Assembly: GCA_050486205.1 (NCBI GenBank)
Contig: JBJHCW010000007.1
Location: forward strand, 124,001 to 188,000
DNA: 64,000 bases
Direction of reading: 5' to 3'
DNA from: PWQG01 sp050486205
GTDB lineage: Bacteria; Pseudomonadota; Gammaproteobacteria; Pseudomonadales; Pseudohongiellaceae
The translations under genes were made by a program, and so were the position numbers. The notes below the pieces were generated by a model. It did not search any database. It worked only from the letters and a program-made list of their open reading frames with translations, and had not been told where the DNA came from. Below are positions 8,008 through 16,767 of this stretch, in pieces. Within the stretch, counting starts at the first letter, position 1. The number at the start of each line of letters is the position of its first letter.

Positions 8008-9219
8008 ATGGAAGAAGAACAGAAAGACTATCGTTTGTCGACCTGGCGGGCTGAATTTGTGGACCGCGGTGTGGAGCAGGCGTACCGGGCACATATCCGC
8101 CCGCAGATGGTGCGTGATCTGCATATCGTGCTCTGGGCCTGGGCCAGTCTTCTGGTGCTGTTCGCCGCCATGGATTACGGTTTCTTCGGTGTGAACCCGG
8201 CGAATCATCTGATGGTCCTCTCGAGGGGCCTGAGCATTCTGGCACTGTTGCTGCTGGGCATGCTCACAAGGCGCCGCCCGACCATGGCCACTGACGGTTA
8301 TGCCACCGCGGCAGTCACCATGTTTGCTTTCCTGATGTTCTTTTTTGTGTTCTTCCTTCGACCGGGTGCCGGGACTTTCAACATCGGTGTGATGATGGTC
8401 ATGCTGATAGCCGTGTTTGTCTGTATACCCAATCGCCTTGTCATGGCCGCCGCGGCCGCTGCGTTCGCCATTGCTGGCACCCTGGTGGTGATGTGGTTGC
8501 TGGGCGTGTTGGGTTGGGGGCAGCTGGGTCTGCTCACCCTGCTGGCCTTTCCCGCCATGCTTGGCTACTTCGCCTGTCAGCGCCTGCAGTTGACAACACG
8601 CCGTCAGTATATTGCACTGTGCCGATCCGAGGCAGCCAATCGCCAACTGGCGCAGGAGATCGAGCGCCGCAAGTTGCTGGAACAGGAGCTGCAACATCAG
8701 GCCATCACCGACCCGTTGACCGGCCTGCTCAACCGCAGGCACTTTGAATCCCTGTTTACCCGGGAATTGGAGCGGGCGCGGCGCACCGGGGCTGGTGTGT
8801 GTCTGTGCATGATTGATCTGGACCATTTCAAGCGTATCAATGACGAACACGGTCACGAAACCGGTGACCGGGTGCTGCTGTTTGTTTCGGATTTCCTGCG
8901 TGCGCAGGTGCGACAGACCGATCTGGTTGCACGACTGGGTGGCGAGGAATTCATCATACTTATGCCGGATACTGTGATCGAGGATGCCACAGGCATTATT
9001 GAACGGATTCGATCGGAACTGGCCGCCCAATCGATTACTATCGATAAGCAGGTAATCACCGTGACCGGCACATTTGCACTGACTTCTGTTGACATCGATC
9101 GTGAAACCCTGGTTTCAGCGCTGCGTAAAGTCGATCGGGCCCTGTACAGAGGCAAGGACCAGGGGCGTGATTGTCTGGTGCTGTCATCTGATCACGGTGA
9201 CTCTGTCACCCACAGCTGA
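8008..9219 (+). CDS. Membrane diguanylate cyclase (GGEEF)
   Basis: A protein of 403 residues. The ATG at 8008 is preceded by AGGGAAAGGGT. Residues about 45-195 form five or six membrane segments, followed by a short coiled linker rich in E and R (QLAQEIERRKLLEQELQHQ) and a GGDEF domain opening with DPLTGLLNRRHFE. The active loop is ARLGGEEFIIL, canonical for making cyclic di-GMP. The metal-binding DLDHFKRIND is intact. No RxxD inhibitory site stands five residues ahead of the loop (QTDLVARL), so simple product inhibition is not evident. The 3' end overlaps the convergent PP-loop gene by 14 bases (9206-9219). Confidence 0.93.
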   Translation: MEEEQKDYRLSTWRAEFVDRGVEQAYRAHIRPQMVRDLHIVLWAWASLLVLFAAMDYGFFGVNPANHLMVLSRGLSILALLLLGMLTRRRPTMATDGYATAAVTMFAFLMFFFVFFLRPGAGTFNIGVMMVMLIAVFVCIPNRLVMAAAAAAFAIAGTLVVMWLLGVLGWGQLGLLTLLAFPAMLGYFACQRLQLTTRRQYIALCRSEAANRQLAQEIERRKLLEQELQHQAITDPLTGLLNRRHFESLFTRELERARRTGAGVCLCMIDLDHFKRINDEHGHETGDRVLLFVSDFLRAQVRQTDLVARLGGEEFIILMPDTVIEDATGIIERIRSELAAQSITIDKQVITVTGTFALTSVDIDRETLVSALRKVDRALYRGKDQGRDCLVLSSDHGDSVTHS

Positions 9220-9889
9220 TGTCAGTGAAGACAAAACCATCCCGTTCAAGCTGCGCCCCCAGAACTACCGGTATGCTCCGGTCGAACACTGGCGCTGTGC
9301 TGACAAAGGTGTGAAACTCGCCGTTCTCGCCACAGGGGTCCGCATCAATCGGCAATGCGTCCAGCAGTGCGGCGTCAAACAATCGCCCGCTAAACGAACC
9401 CGGCAGGGCGCGCGAGTCAACACAGGTCAGGTGAGCGCGTACACCACTGTCCACCATCTGTCGGGCCAGTTTGCCGGTGTCCAGACCCCAGATCGGGAAC
9501 AGGGGCGCAAGACCGGTGTCTGTCAGCTGTTGTTCGCGATACCGGCGCACATCCTCCAGAAACAGATCACCGAAGGCAATATGGTCAGCCTGCCAGCGTT
9601 CCCGGATCTCCCGGAACACCGGTGCCATGGCTTTTTCGTAATCGGCATTGCTGCAAGGCCAGGGCAGGGATACGCTGATCAGCGGCAGGTCTGCAGCCGC
9701 AGCCTGCTGTTCCACCAGCGCCTGAGGCACGCCATGCATGGCCACCCGGCCGGCTTCACTGTTAAAGGAGGTCAGCAGTGCCACCACTTCGTAGCGGCTG
9801 TCCTGGCGCAGTGTGTGCAAGGTCCATGCGGAATCCTTGCCACTGCTCCAGGACAGCACCACACGTTTTCGCGGGCCGGCTTCAGGCAT
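9206..9889 (-). CDS. PP-loop ATP-binding protein, COG2102/Dph6 family
   Basis: About 227 residues. The ATG at 9889 overlaps the upstream gene by eight bases; an in-frame ATG at 9913 is also possible, and neither has a clear ribosome site, which suggests translational coupling. VVLSWSSGKDSAWTL is the SGKDS pyrophosphatase loop. FGDLFLEDVRRYRE, FPIWGLDTGKLARQ and the ending CGENGEFHTFV are typical of the ATP_bind_4 family, whose eukaryotic members amidate diphthine. Bacteria lack diphthamide, so its job here is different and unknown. It is the last gene behind the cobalamin riboswitch, which hints at a role in cobamide uptake or remodelling. Confidence 0.85.
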   Translation of the reverse strand: MPEAGPRKRVVLSWSSGKDSAWTLHTLRQDSRYEVVALLTSFNSEAGRVAMHGVPQALVEQQAAAADLPLISVSLPWPCSNADYEKAMAPVFREIRERWQADHIAFGDLFLEDVRRYREQQLTDTGLAPLFPIWGLDTGKLARQMVDSGVRAHLTCVDSRALPGSFSGRLFDAALLDALPIDADPCGENGEFHTFVSTAPVFDRSIPVVLGAQLERDGFVFTDISCG

Positions 9890-10418
9890 AGCGCACAGGA
9901 CGATGCCAGGCATTGAACAGAGCGTAGCTGCCGAACATCAGTGAGGCAAACAACGCGTCACCAAGCAGTGATCGCCCGAAAAACGGAATGGCGTTCACAT
10001 AACACTGGATGAAACCGGCCAGTGTGCTCGGGTAGTAGCTCAGCCACACCGCAAAGTTGGACACAATGAAGAACACCGTGGCCGAACACAGTACTGCGCC
10101 GGCCAGACGAGGCACACTTTGCTGGCGCGCCAGAAAAACGCGCCCGATGATGGCTCCGGCAGCAAACCCCAGATAGACCATGGCCATCACCGGCAGTGCG
10201 TAGAAGCCGATGATCGCGTCACTGACCAGCAGCGCACCGATTGGCAGCAGCCAGGCCAGGCGTGTTGGCAGCAAGGCGCCGGCAAACAGGCCCAGTGCCC
10301 CAATCGGGGCGACATTGGCGGGCAGGGGCAGCAGGCGGGCAGCGGCCACCAGGGCAATGAGCGCCAGCATGACCAGCAATTGTGATCGGTCCGGGCTTGG
10401 AGTACTTGTCAGATGCAT
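9882..10418 (-). CDS. DUF6580-type integral membrane protein, probable B12-linked transporter
   Basis: A protein of 178 residues. The ATG at 10418 has AGGAG eight bases upstream and lies 16 bases past the btuB stop. Five or six membrane segments are visible. LPANVAPIGALGLFAGA near the start and SNFAVWLSYYPSTLAGFIQCYVNAIPFF toward the end fit the DUF6580 putative transport family, small proteins that resemble substrate-binding S components of ECF transporters. The gene is between btuB and a PP-loop gene under a cobalamin riboswitch. I infer that it moves cobalamin or a corrinoid precursor across the inner membrane, as solitary BtuM proteins do in other proteobacteria. The family link to BtuM is not established here. 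Confidence 0.7.
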   Translation of the reverse strand: MHLTSTPSPDRSQLLVMLALIALVAAARLLPLPANVAPIGALGLFAGALLPTRLAWLLPIGALLVSDAIIGFYALPVMAMVYLGFAAGAIIGRVFLARQQSVPRLAGAVLCSATVFFIVSNFAVWLSYYPSTLAGFIQCYVNAIPFFGRSLLGDALFASLMFGSYALFNAWHRPVRYA

Positions 10419-10434
10419 GTTGGTGTACTCCTGT

Positions 10435-12342
10435 TCAGAACTGGTAACGGGCACTCAGCAGCGCTGTGGTGCCGTGTGTGTTGAAACCATCAACAACCTG
10501 ATAGTCCTTGTCAAACAGATTGCCTATTTTCAACTGAGCACTGAACTGTGTTGTGAATGCCCAGGAGAGCGCCAGGTCAACCACACCGCTTCCCGCCACT
10601 TCGGAGCGGCCGAAGGTCACCGGGTCCACGTCGTACTGCGAGCCTCGCACTCGCCATTGCGCGTTGACATTCAACTGATCGAACTGCCTGTTGAGACCCA
10701 GCGTAAAAAGTTCGTCCGGTCGTCGCAGCAGCGCTTCACCGGTGGCACGATTTTCATGATCCAGCAGTGTCAGTGCGGCGTTGGCGGTCCAGCCGAACAA
10801 CTGGGTACTGGCGGTGACTTCGGCGCCATTGATCCGAGCCCGACCGATGTTGGTCAGACTGTCAAAGCTGTCATTGGTGGCAATCAGGTTGCGGACGTTG
10901 TTGCGGAAAACACTGGCAGTCCAGTAGCTGTTCAACCAGGTTGCGTTCAGTCCCACTTCCATATTTTCGGCGGTTTCGGGCTGCAGTTCCGGATTGGCAA
11001 AAAAGAAGAACGCCGGGAAGTCGACATAAAGATCCAGCAGCTTTGGTGCCTTGAACGCAGTGCTGTAGGCGGCCCAGACAGTGAGCTCGTCTGTGACATC
11101 GCTGCCCACGGCCACACGGCCGGTGGTTTTGCCGCCAAATTGTTCATTGCGGTCCCGACGCACTGACAGGGTGGCATCCAGTGCGCCCATGCCGCGGTTG
11201 TACACGCCAAAAACTGCCAGGTTGTCTCGCCGGGTGTCAGTCTGTTGCGCCATGTCGGTGCTGTACAGCAACTCTTCGTCTTCATAGTCCAGGCCGAACA
11301 CCAGGTCCTCGCGCTCGGCAATGGCCAGATGGTTTTGCCAGTTCAGCGCTTCGCGTGTGGTGCGGCTGCGCGAGTCGGAGGAGGCGGCAGAAAAAGTGTC
11401 ATTGGTATCGCGGAATCGACTGATACGAAGCTGTGATGCCCAGTTGTTGGTGATTGGTACCGTGGCGACCGCGCCAGTACTGATGTGGCGTCCTTCGCCG
11501 GTGCCGCCGTCAAAACCAAGCTCGGAATCGGCCAGGGTGGCGTGAGCGTTCAACACGGTGCCGTTGCCCAGTACATGCGACAGATTGACTGTCGCTGCAT
11601 CGTTGTCATAAGCGCCGCGCTGCTCACTGGGTGTTGGTGCATTGCGCGGACGGATTCCGTCGGTGCTGTAGTGTGAAAAGTTCAGACCCAGCGTTGTATT
11701 GGCGCTGCCGGCTGATACGCCAGCATTGAAGGTGGAGGTGTTCTCCGTGCCGAAGCCGCCGCGCAGCTCACCCCTTATCCCATCAGTGTCTGCACCTGCC
11801 TGGCTCTGGCGGGTGAAAATCTGGATGACACCCCCGAGGGCATCGGCGCCGTGCACACTGGAGTGAGGGCCGCGTACAATCTCGATGCGCTCGATCTGAT
11901 CCACCGGCAGGTGTTCCAGTCGGGCAAAACCTTCGCTGGCAGTATTGACCTTGATACCGTCAATGAGCACCAGCGTGTGGTCCGAGTTGGTGCCGCGCAT
12001 GAACAGGCTGGTCTGGGAGCCCTCACCACCTGTGCGAGCGGTCTGGATGCCGGCACTGGCACCCAGCAGCTCAAACAGGCTGCCGGCCTGACGGGCATCT
12101 ATATGCTCGCGGGTAATGACCGACGTTGCGGCCATGGTCTCGTTCTGTAGCTGTGGCAGACGGTTGGCTGTGACAATTATTTCCTCGCCACGGGGCACAG
12201 CGCGCTCGCTGGCCATCACGCCTGCGCCGGGCTGGGCATTGGCGGAATGACTGACAATGGCGGCATAGAGCAGGCTGCTGCCAAGAAGTGCGGCTTGCCG
12301 GCCTGTTGTTCTGGCCTGTTTTACTGATTTCTGTGTGGGCAT
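10435..12342 (-). CDS. btuB: BtuB, TonB-dependent cobalamin receptor
   Basis: A protein of 635 residues. The ATG at 12342 has AGGAGT seven bases upstream; a longer frame to 12522 would start inside the riboswitch. A signal peptide ends near SANAQPG. EEIIVTANR is the TonB box region. The plug domain has LFELLGASAGIQ, MRGTNSDHTLVLIDGIKVN and IERIEIVRGPHSSVHGADALGG. A 22-strand barrel ends in the aromatic residue of ARYQF. This outer-membrane receptor takes up cobalamin using TonB energy. Its leader carries a cobalamin riboswitch, which confirms the substrate. The two following genes are close-packed and probably form one operon. Confidence 0.93.
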   Translation of the reverse strand: MPTQKSVKQARTTGRQAALLGSSLLYAAIVSHSANAQPGAGVMASERAVPRGEEIIVTANRLPQLQNETMAATSVITREHIDARQAGSLFELLGASAGIQTARTGGEGSQTSLFMRGTNSDHTLVLIDGIKVNTASEGFARLEHLPVDQIERIEIVRGPHSSVHGADALGGVIQIFTRQSQAGADTDGIRGELRGGFGTENTSTFNAGVSAGSANTTLGLNFSHYSTDGIRPRNAPTPSEQRGAYDNDAATVNLSHVLGNGTVLNAHATLADSELGFDGGTGEGRHISTGAVATVPITNNWASQLRISRFRDTNDTFSAASSDSRSRTTREALNWQNHLAIAEREDLVFGLDYEDEELLYSTDMAQQTDTRRDNLAVFGVYNRGMGALDATLSVRRDRNEQFGGKTTGRVAVGSDVTDELTVWAAYSTAFKAPKLLDLYVDFPAFFFFANPELQPETAENMEVGLNATWLNSYWTASVFRNNVRNLIATNDSFDSLTNIGRARINGAEVTASTQLFGWTANAALTLLDHENRATGEALLRRPDELFTLGLNRQFDQLNVNAQWRVRGSQYDVDPVTFGRSEVAGSGVVDLALSWAFTTQFSAQLKIGNLFDKDYQVVDGFNTHGTTALLSARYQF

Positions 12343-12442
12343 TGTTGACTCCTGCACACTCTCACCCGAGTGTTTCCGGATAGGGTTGTTCACCGGGGCG
12401 GGTAATGGCAGGAAGACGGGCAAGAAAACGGGCTGGCTGCGT

Positions 12443-12482
12443 CTGCTGCCACTGCCCTCCGCAGTGGGTTGTTGTGCAGCAG
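12443..12482 (-). other. Hairpin at the 3' edge of the cobalamin riboswitch
   Basis: On the minus strand CCACTGC (12467-12461) pairs with GCAGTGG (12455-12449), with a possible outer CTGCTGC/GCAGCAG stem that overlaps the end of the aptamer. A CGTTTTCTT run follows about 15 bases later. It could be the expression platform, forming a terminator when cobalamin is bound. The poor T-run spacing leaves this uncertain. Confidence 0.4.
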
Positions 12483-12682
12483 GCCGGTCTCCGGGCTGAC
12501 AAGTGATGAGCTGTGAGCGCATCGTGTGTCATCGCCTTCCCATCCAGGCTGTGAGATACAGCACGGACAGTGGCTACCGATGACACTGACTTGTTTACCG
12601 TTGCGGGGGCAGCGTCGGACTCTCACCGACTTCCCGTTTAATTTCCACCGTGCACTGTAGTGAGCATTGGGTGGAAACACCT
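12473..12682 (-). promoter_or_regulatory. Cobalamin (adenosylcobalamin-class) riboswitch upstream of btuB
   Basis: The leader contains the hallmark blocks of the cobalamin aptamer in order: GGTGTTTCCACC stem, GGTGGAAATTAAACGGGAA, the core TCGGTGAGAGTCCGACGCTGCCCCCGCAACGGTAA (12624-12598 and neighbours), GCCACTGTCC, and the closing CAGCCCGGAGACCGGCCTGC (about 12495-12476). It lies about 130 bases ahead of the btuB ATG. Binding of a cobalamin is expected to reduce expression of btuB and the two genes behind it. Confidence 0.95.
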
Positions 12683-12767
12683 GAAGCGACGCGGACATTA
12701 AGGGATTAGCGTGGCAGTGTCAACTCAAGTATAGTTGGCGCATGTTCCCGGCAAGCTGCGGAGGCAA

Positions 12768-14759
12768 ATGAATACCGACAAATCTTCCTTTCTGAGCAGG
12801 TTGCCTTTTGCGGTCAGCATCAACCCGCCTGTGTTCATTTCTGTTGCAGTGCTGTCCCTTTTTTTTGTTGTTTTTGCGGCCGTATTCACCGAGCGGGCGG
12901 ATCAGGTTTTTGCAGTCATCAATAGCTGGGTCATTGAGTCTGCAGGCTGGTTTTATGTGCTGGTGGTGGCCGGTTTCATCATATTTGTGGTGCTGCTCGG
13001 CGTATCGCGTCTGGGGCAGATCAAGCTTGGGCCAGACCACAGCGAGCCGGATTACAGTTATACCTCCTGGTTTGCCATGTTGTTCTCCGCCGGCATGGGC
13101 ATAGGGCTGATGTTCTTTGGTGTTGCCGAGCCGGTCATGCATTATCTGGTACCACCTTTGGGTGATCCGGGTACTGTGGATGCCGCACGTCAGGCGATGA
13201 GGGTGACTTTTTTCCACTGGGGCGTTCATGCCTGGGCCATTTACGCCGTAGTTGCCCTGTCGCTGGCCTATTTCTCTTTCCGCCATGGTCTTCCCTTGAC
13301 CATCCGCTCTTCATTGTATCCCCTGATTGGTGATCGTATTTATGGACCGATAGGTCACGCTGTGGATGTATTTGCAGTGCTGGGCACGATTTTTGGTGTG
13401 GCGACCTCGCTGGGGCTGGGTGTTATGCAGATCAATGCCGGTATCAACTATCTCTTCGGTGTGCCGGTGTCGACTACCGTGCAGATGCTGTTGATTGCAG
13501 TGATCACGGCAATTGCAACTCTGTCAGTAGGGCTGGGTCTTGATGGCGGCATACGGCGCATATCAGTGCTGAACATGGTGCTGGCCGGCATACTGCTGAT
13601 CTTTGTGTTGTTGGCCGGGCCCACAGTGTATCTGCTGCAGACTCTGGTTCAGAACACTGGCAACTACCTGTCCGGGCTGTTCGAGATGACTTTCAATCTC
13701 TACGCCTATGAGCCCACGGACTGGATTGGTGGCTGGACCCTGTTCTACTGGGGCTGGTGGATAGCCTGGGCGCCATTTGTTGGCATGTTCATCGCTCGGG
13801 TGTCGCGTGGGCGCACCATTCGTGAGTTTGTTATCGGAGTCCTGCTGGTGCCCGTAGGCTTCACGTTGATGTGGATGACCTTCTTTGGTAATACTGCCCT
13901 GCACATGATCATGCAGCAGGGCCTGACCGATCTCGGGGCTGCCGTGTCCGCCGACGAATCGGTGGCGCTGTTCCGGTTCTTCGGACACCTGCCGCTCTCT
14001 GGTATCATGTCTCTGGTGGCAACTGTGCTGGTCATGACGTTCTTTGTGACTTCGTCAGATTCCGGTTCACTGGTCGTTGACATACTCACCTCCGGTGGCG
14101 CTGATGAGCCCCCGACCTGGCAACGGATATTCTGGGCCGTGATTGAAGGGGTGGTTGCTGCAACACTGCTGGCGGCCGGCGGGCTTGCTGCGCTGCAGAC
14201 CGCCACCATTGCCAGTGCCTTGCCGTTCTCTGTGATCATGATCCTGATGTGCTGGGGGTTATTCAGCTCCCTGCGTGTCGAAACCATAAAGAGGGGCAGC
14301 CTGCGCAGCGCCAGGGTGATGCCCAATACCGGTGGCGCCCACAACTGGCAACGTCGCCTGAGGACCATGGTGCATCATCCGCGCCGGGCTGAGGTTGCTC
14401 AGTTTCTCCGGGAAGTGGTCAAGCCGGCACTTGCCGAGGTGGCGGCTGAACTGCGGAGGCAGGACATTGATGCCAGTGTTGTCCAGGGTGAGGACGGCCG
14501 CGTCTGGCTGACGGTGGGTAATGGCGGGGATAACGCATTTTTCTACTCAGTGCGCCCGAGGGCCTATGAGCCTCCGAGTTTTGTCATGCGTGATACCAGG
14601 AACAAGCGTATGGATGAGCTGCGATACTATCGCGCTGAAGTCCATCTCAAGGAAGGTGGCCAGGGCTACGATGTCATGGGCTGGAGTCGAGACGACATGA
14701 TCAATGATGTGCTGGAACAATATCAGCGTCATATGCATTTTCTTGCTGCTGTGCAGTAA
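12768..14759 (+). CDS. betT: BCCT-family betaine/choline carrier, BetT type
   Basis: A protein of 663 residues. The ATG at 12768 has CGGAGG just upstream and is preferred to a TTG at 12735. Twelve membrane segments span residues 20-510. BCCT signatures are FSAGMGIGLMFFGVAEPVMH and GGWTLFYWGWWIAWAPFVGMF. A hydrophilic C-terminal tail of about 150 residues matches the long regulatory tail of E. coli BetT (677 residues). It imports choline or glycine betaine with protons or sodium for osmoprotection. No bet dehydrogenase genes are adjacent, so the substrate is only inferred. An unknown gene follows after 19 bases, probably in one transcript. Confidence 0.9.
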   Translation: MNTDKSSFLSRLPFAVSINPPVFISVAVLSLFFVVFAAVFTERADQVFAVINSWVIESAGWFYVLVVAGFIIFVVLLGVSRLGQIKLGPDHSEPDYSYTSWFAMLFSAGMGIGLMFFGVAEPVMHYLVPPLGDPGTVDAARQAMRVTFFHWGVHAWAIYAVVALSLAYFSFRHGLPLTIRSSLYPLIGDRIYGPIGHAVDVFAVLGTIFGVATSLGLGVMQINAGINYLFGVPVSTTVQMLLIAVITAIATLSVGLGLDGGIRRISVLNMVLAGILLIFVLLAGPTVYLLQTLVQNTGNYLSGLFEMTFNLYAYEPTDWIGGWTLFYWGWWIAWAPFVGMFIARVSRGRTIREFVIGVLLVPVGFTLMWMTFFGNTALHMIMQQGLTDLGAAVSADESVALFRFFGHLPLSGIMSLVATVLVMTFFVTSSDSGSLVVDILTSGGADEPPTWQRIFWAVIEGVVAATLLAAGGLAALQTATIASALPFSVIMILMCWGLFSSLRVETIKRGSLRSARVMPNTGGAHNWQRRLRTMVHHPRRAEVAQFLREVVKPALAEVAAELRRQDIDASVVQGEDGRVWLTVGNGGDNAFFYSVRPRAYEPPSFVMRDTRNKRMDELRYYRAEVHLKEGGQGYDVMGWSRDDMINDVLEQYQRHMHFLAAVQ

Positions 14760-14778
14760 AAGGACTTTCTGAATAACA

Positions 14779-16740
14779 ATGGCCGGATACTTCAGAAAAA
14801 ATCCGCTGACCTGGCTACGACGCGGCGATGCCGCACGGGAGCAGGAGTTCGGCATATCGCTTGACCGCGAAGACAACGAGCGCATGGACCAGCTTGCGCG
14901 CAGCGTTCGCAGGGTGCGCGTGTCGCGCAGCCTTCTGGGGTTGGCATGGACTGCCGGGCCGGTAACCGGTCTGGGTCTCTACGGTGGTTATTACATCGGG
15001 TTCGGCCAGGCGCCATCCACACAGTTGCTGATCTATTTCATCAGCTTCACGGTTCTCAGTGGTCTGATCGGTCTGACTGCCAAGATTGTCTATGACAGCA
15101 CATGGGGTCATGCCAGTGAGCAGGCCCGGCGTGACACCGAGGAGGTCATCGACAAGCTGGGTGACCTGATACTCTCGGTACGTAATCTCACTGTTGACAA
15201 CTACGATGGTGAAAACCGTCAGCGCGAGGCTGCGGTGCAGTTGCTGGAACGGGTGGATCTTTCACCCGGGGGTGTGGCGCTGGCCTGCCGCGAGCTCACC
15301 GGTGATGCAGATGTGGCCAGTGTGATTTCGGAAATTGACACCTTCCGCCGTGCCGGACTCTATTCGCGTATTCAGGACATTCACGAGCGTCATGGCGAGC
15401 GTGTTGAACAGGTCATTGCTGACCTGCATCAGGTGTCACCATCAGCCGCCAACATACTGCGGCAACGTTATCTGGGAGAGGTGGGGCATCTGCGTCACGG
15501 CGTACCACGCACCGAACATTTTGTTGAAAGGGTGCTTGCGGCCATTGAGCAGGATAACCTGTTGCTGATCACGATGCCCGATGTGGAGTCCATGTTGGTA
15601 TTGGCCTTTGAGCTGATCAATGGACGCGAGATTCCCATGCTGATCTTCAACTACCGCGGCAAGTGGAAGTTGGCAGCTGCGCTGGATCTGATGGAACGGA
15701 AACGCAGCAGCTACCGTATTGCCCAGGCCGCGGCGAGTAACCGGATAAGAGCGTTGGCGTCCTGGCTGGTGGAGGTCGATGCGCTGGAATACGAAGAGGT
15801 TCCCGAAGGGCTGTCTACCGAAGTGCTGATCGATCGGGTTGTTGAAGCTCTGAAAAGGCTCAATGCACAACTGTACGCATTGACTATGCGTCATCGTGAA
15901 GTCGGTCCGGAGTCTGGCAGTCTCCTGCGTGAGCGCGCTGAAACAATGGCCAGTGCGCTGCGTTTGTATGGCGCGGCGCATACTGCCTACCAGAGAATAG
16001 GCAAAGTGCATGCGGAATTTCTGGAGGCGGCAGAAAAGTGGAACACCCTGCTCGGTCAGATGAATGCCGGTCGCGAAATATTACGTTTCGGGCCCGGCAG
16101 TAGCGGGTTGAGAATTCTGGAGAAGACCGTAAACCTGGATGACCAGGAGCGGAAGGAGGTCTGCAATCATCTGGTGCGGTATATGCGAGAGCAGAAACTG
16201 GAAGCGCACGAAACGAAAACCGGTTTCACTCGCAAGGTCGAAACCGACCGTCCACTGACATTGGACAGCGCCAGGCAGTTGGCTGTTGAAGTGGCTCTGG
16301 CGCTTGAACCCTATGTGCATATGTCCTACCCCGAGGTTCAGCGAGGTATAGGTGCCACTCACGCCAGTTACCTGGGTGACCTGGAACCTGGGCTCAGCGC
16401 GCAGGAAAAGCGTCGCCTGGGCGAAGCCATGGCACAGGATGTCCAGGAAGACCTCAGTCGAGCCGCCGAGCATCTGGCGCTGGCGCTGGTGCGTCACTAT
16501 CACGTGCGTCTCACCGATGAAGCCTGCCGCTTCCTGCACAACACATACGGCGCCCGGCGGTCAGTGCTGGACATACTGACTCAGCATGACACGGGTGATC
16601 TGCCGGCGCAGAGCCCGCTCAGCACCAGGCCTGCCATCGTGCCCAAAGCCAGGCATCGATGGTACAGGACTCTGGTGTTGGCCCGACGTGAAGTGGGCCA
16701 GGATCGCTTTACACCGGCCTGGCTGGAGCGGCTGTCGTAA
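14779..16740 (+). CDS. Large unknown membrane-anchored protein downstream of BetT
   Basis: A protein of 653 residues that I do not recognise. Two hydrophobic segments (about residues 50-72 and 80-102) anchor it. The remaining 550 residues look cytoplasmic and mostly helical, with many charged residues and no cysteine or metal motif I can name. A short Rossmann-like stretch LLLITMPDVESMLVLAFELINGREIPMLIF is notable in the middle. AGGAC stands ahead of the ATG. It starts 19 bases after the BCCT gene, so it may serve osmotic sensing or control of that carrier. This is inferred from position only. Codon use looks like its neighbours. Confidence 0.8.
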   Translation: MAGYFRKNPLTWLRRGDAAREQEFGISLDREDNERMDQLARSVRRVRVSRSLLGLAWTAGPVTGLGLYGGYYIGFGQAPSTQLLIYFISFTVLSGLIGLTAKIVYDSTWGHASEQARRDTEEVIDKLGDLILSVRNLTVDNYDGENRQREAAVQLLERVDLSPGGVALACRELTGDADVASVISEIDTFRRAGLYSRIQDIHERHGERVEQVIADLHQVSPSAANILRQRYLGEVGHLRHGVPRTEHFVERVLAAIEQDNLLLITMPDVESMLVLAFELINGREIPMLIFNYRGKWKLAAALDLMERKRSSYRIAQAAASNRIRALASWLVEVDALEYEEVPEGLSTEVLIDRVVEALKRLNAQLYALTMRHREVGPESGSLLRERAETMASALRLYGAAHTAYQRIGKVHAEFLEAAEKWNTLLGQMNAGREILRFGPGSSGLRILEKTVNLDDQERKEVCNHLVRYMREQKLEAHETKTGFTRKVETDRPLTLDSARQLAVEVALALEPYVHMSYPEVQRGIGATHASYLGDLEPGLSAQEKRRLGEAMAQDVQEDLSRAAEHLALALVRHYHVRLTDEACRFLHNTYGARRSVLDILTQHDTGDLPAQSPLSTRPAIVPKARHRWYRTLVLARREVGQDRFTPAWLERLS

Positions 16741-16767
16741 GCTGCAACGCGATGCAGGAGGACAATG

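Noticed and set aside
7987..9030. 347-codon minus-strand frame opposite the GGEEF gene
   Set aside because: His- and Gln-rich product typical of the reverse complement of a GC-rich membrane protein gene.
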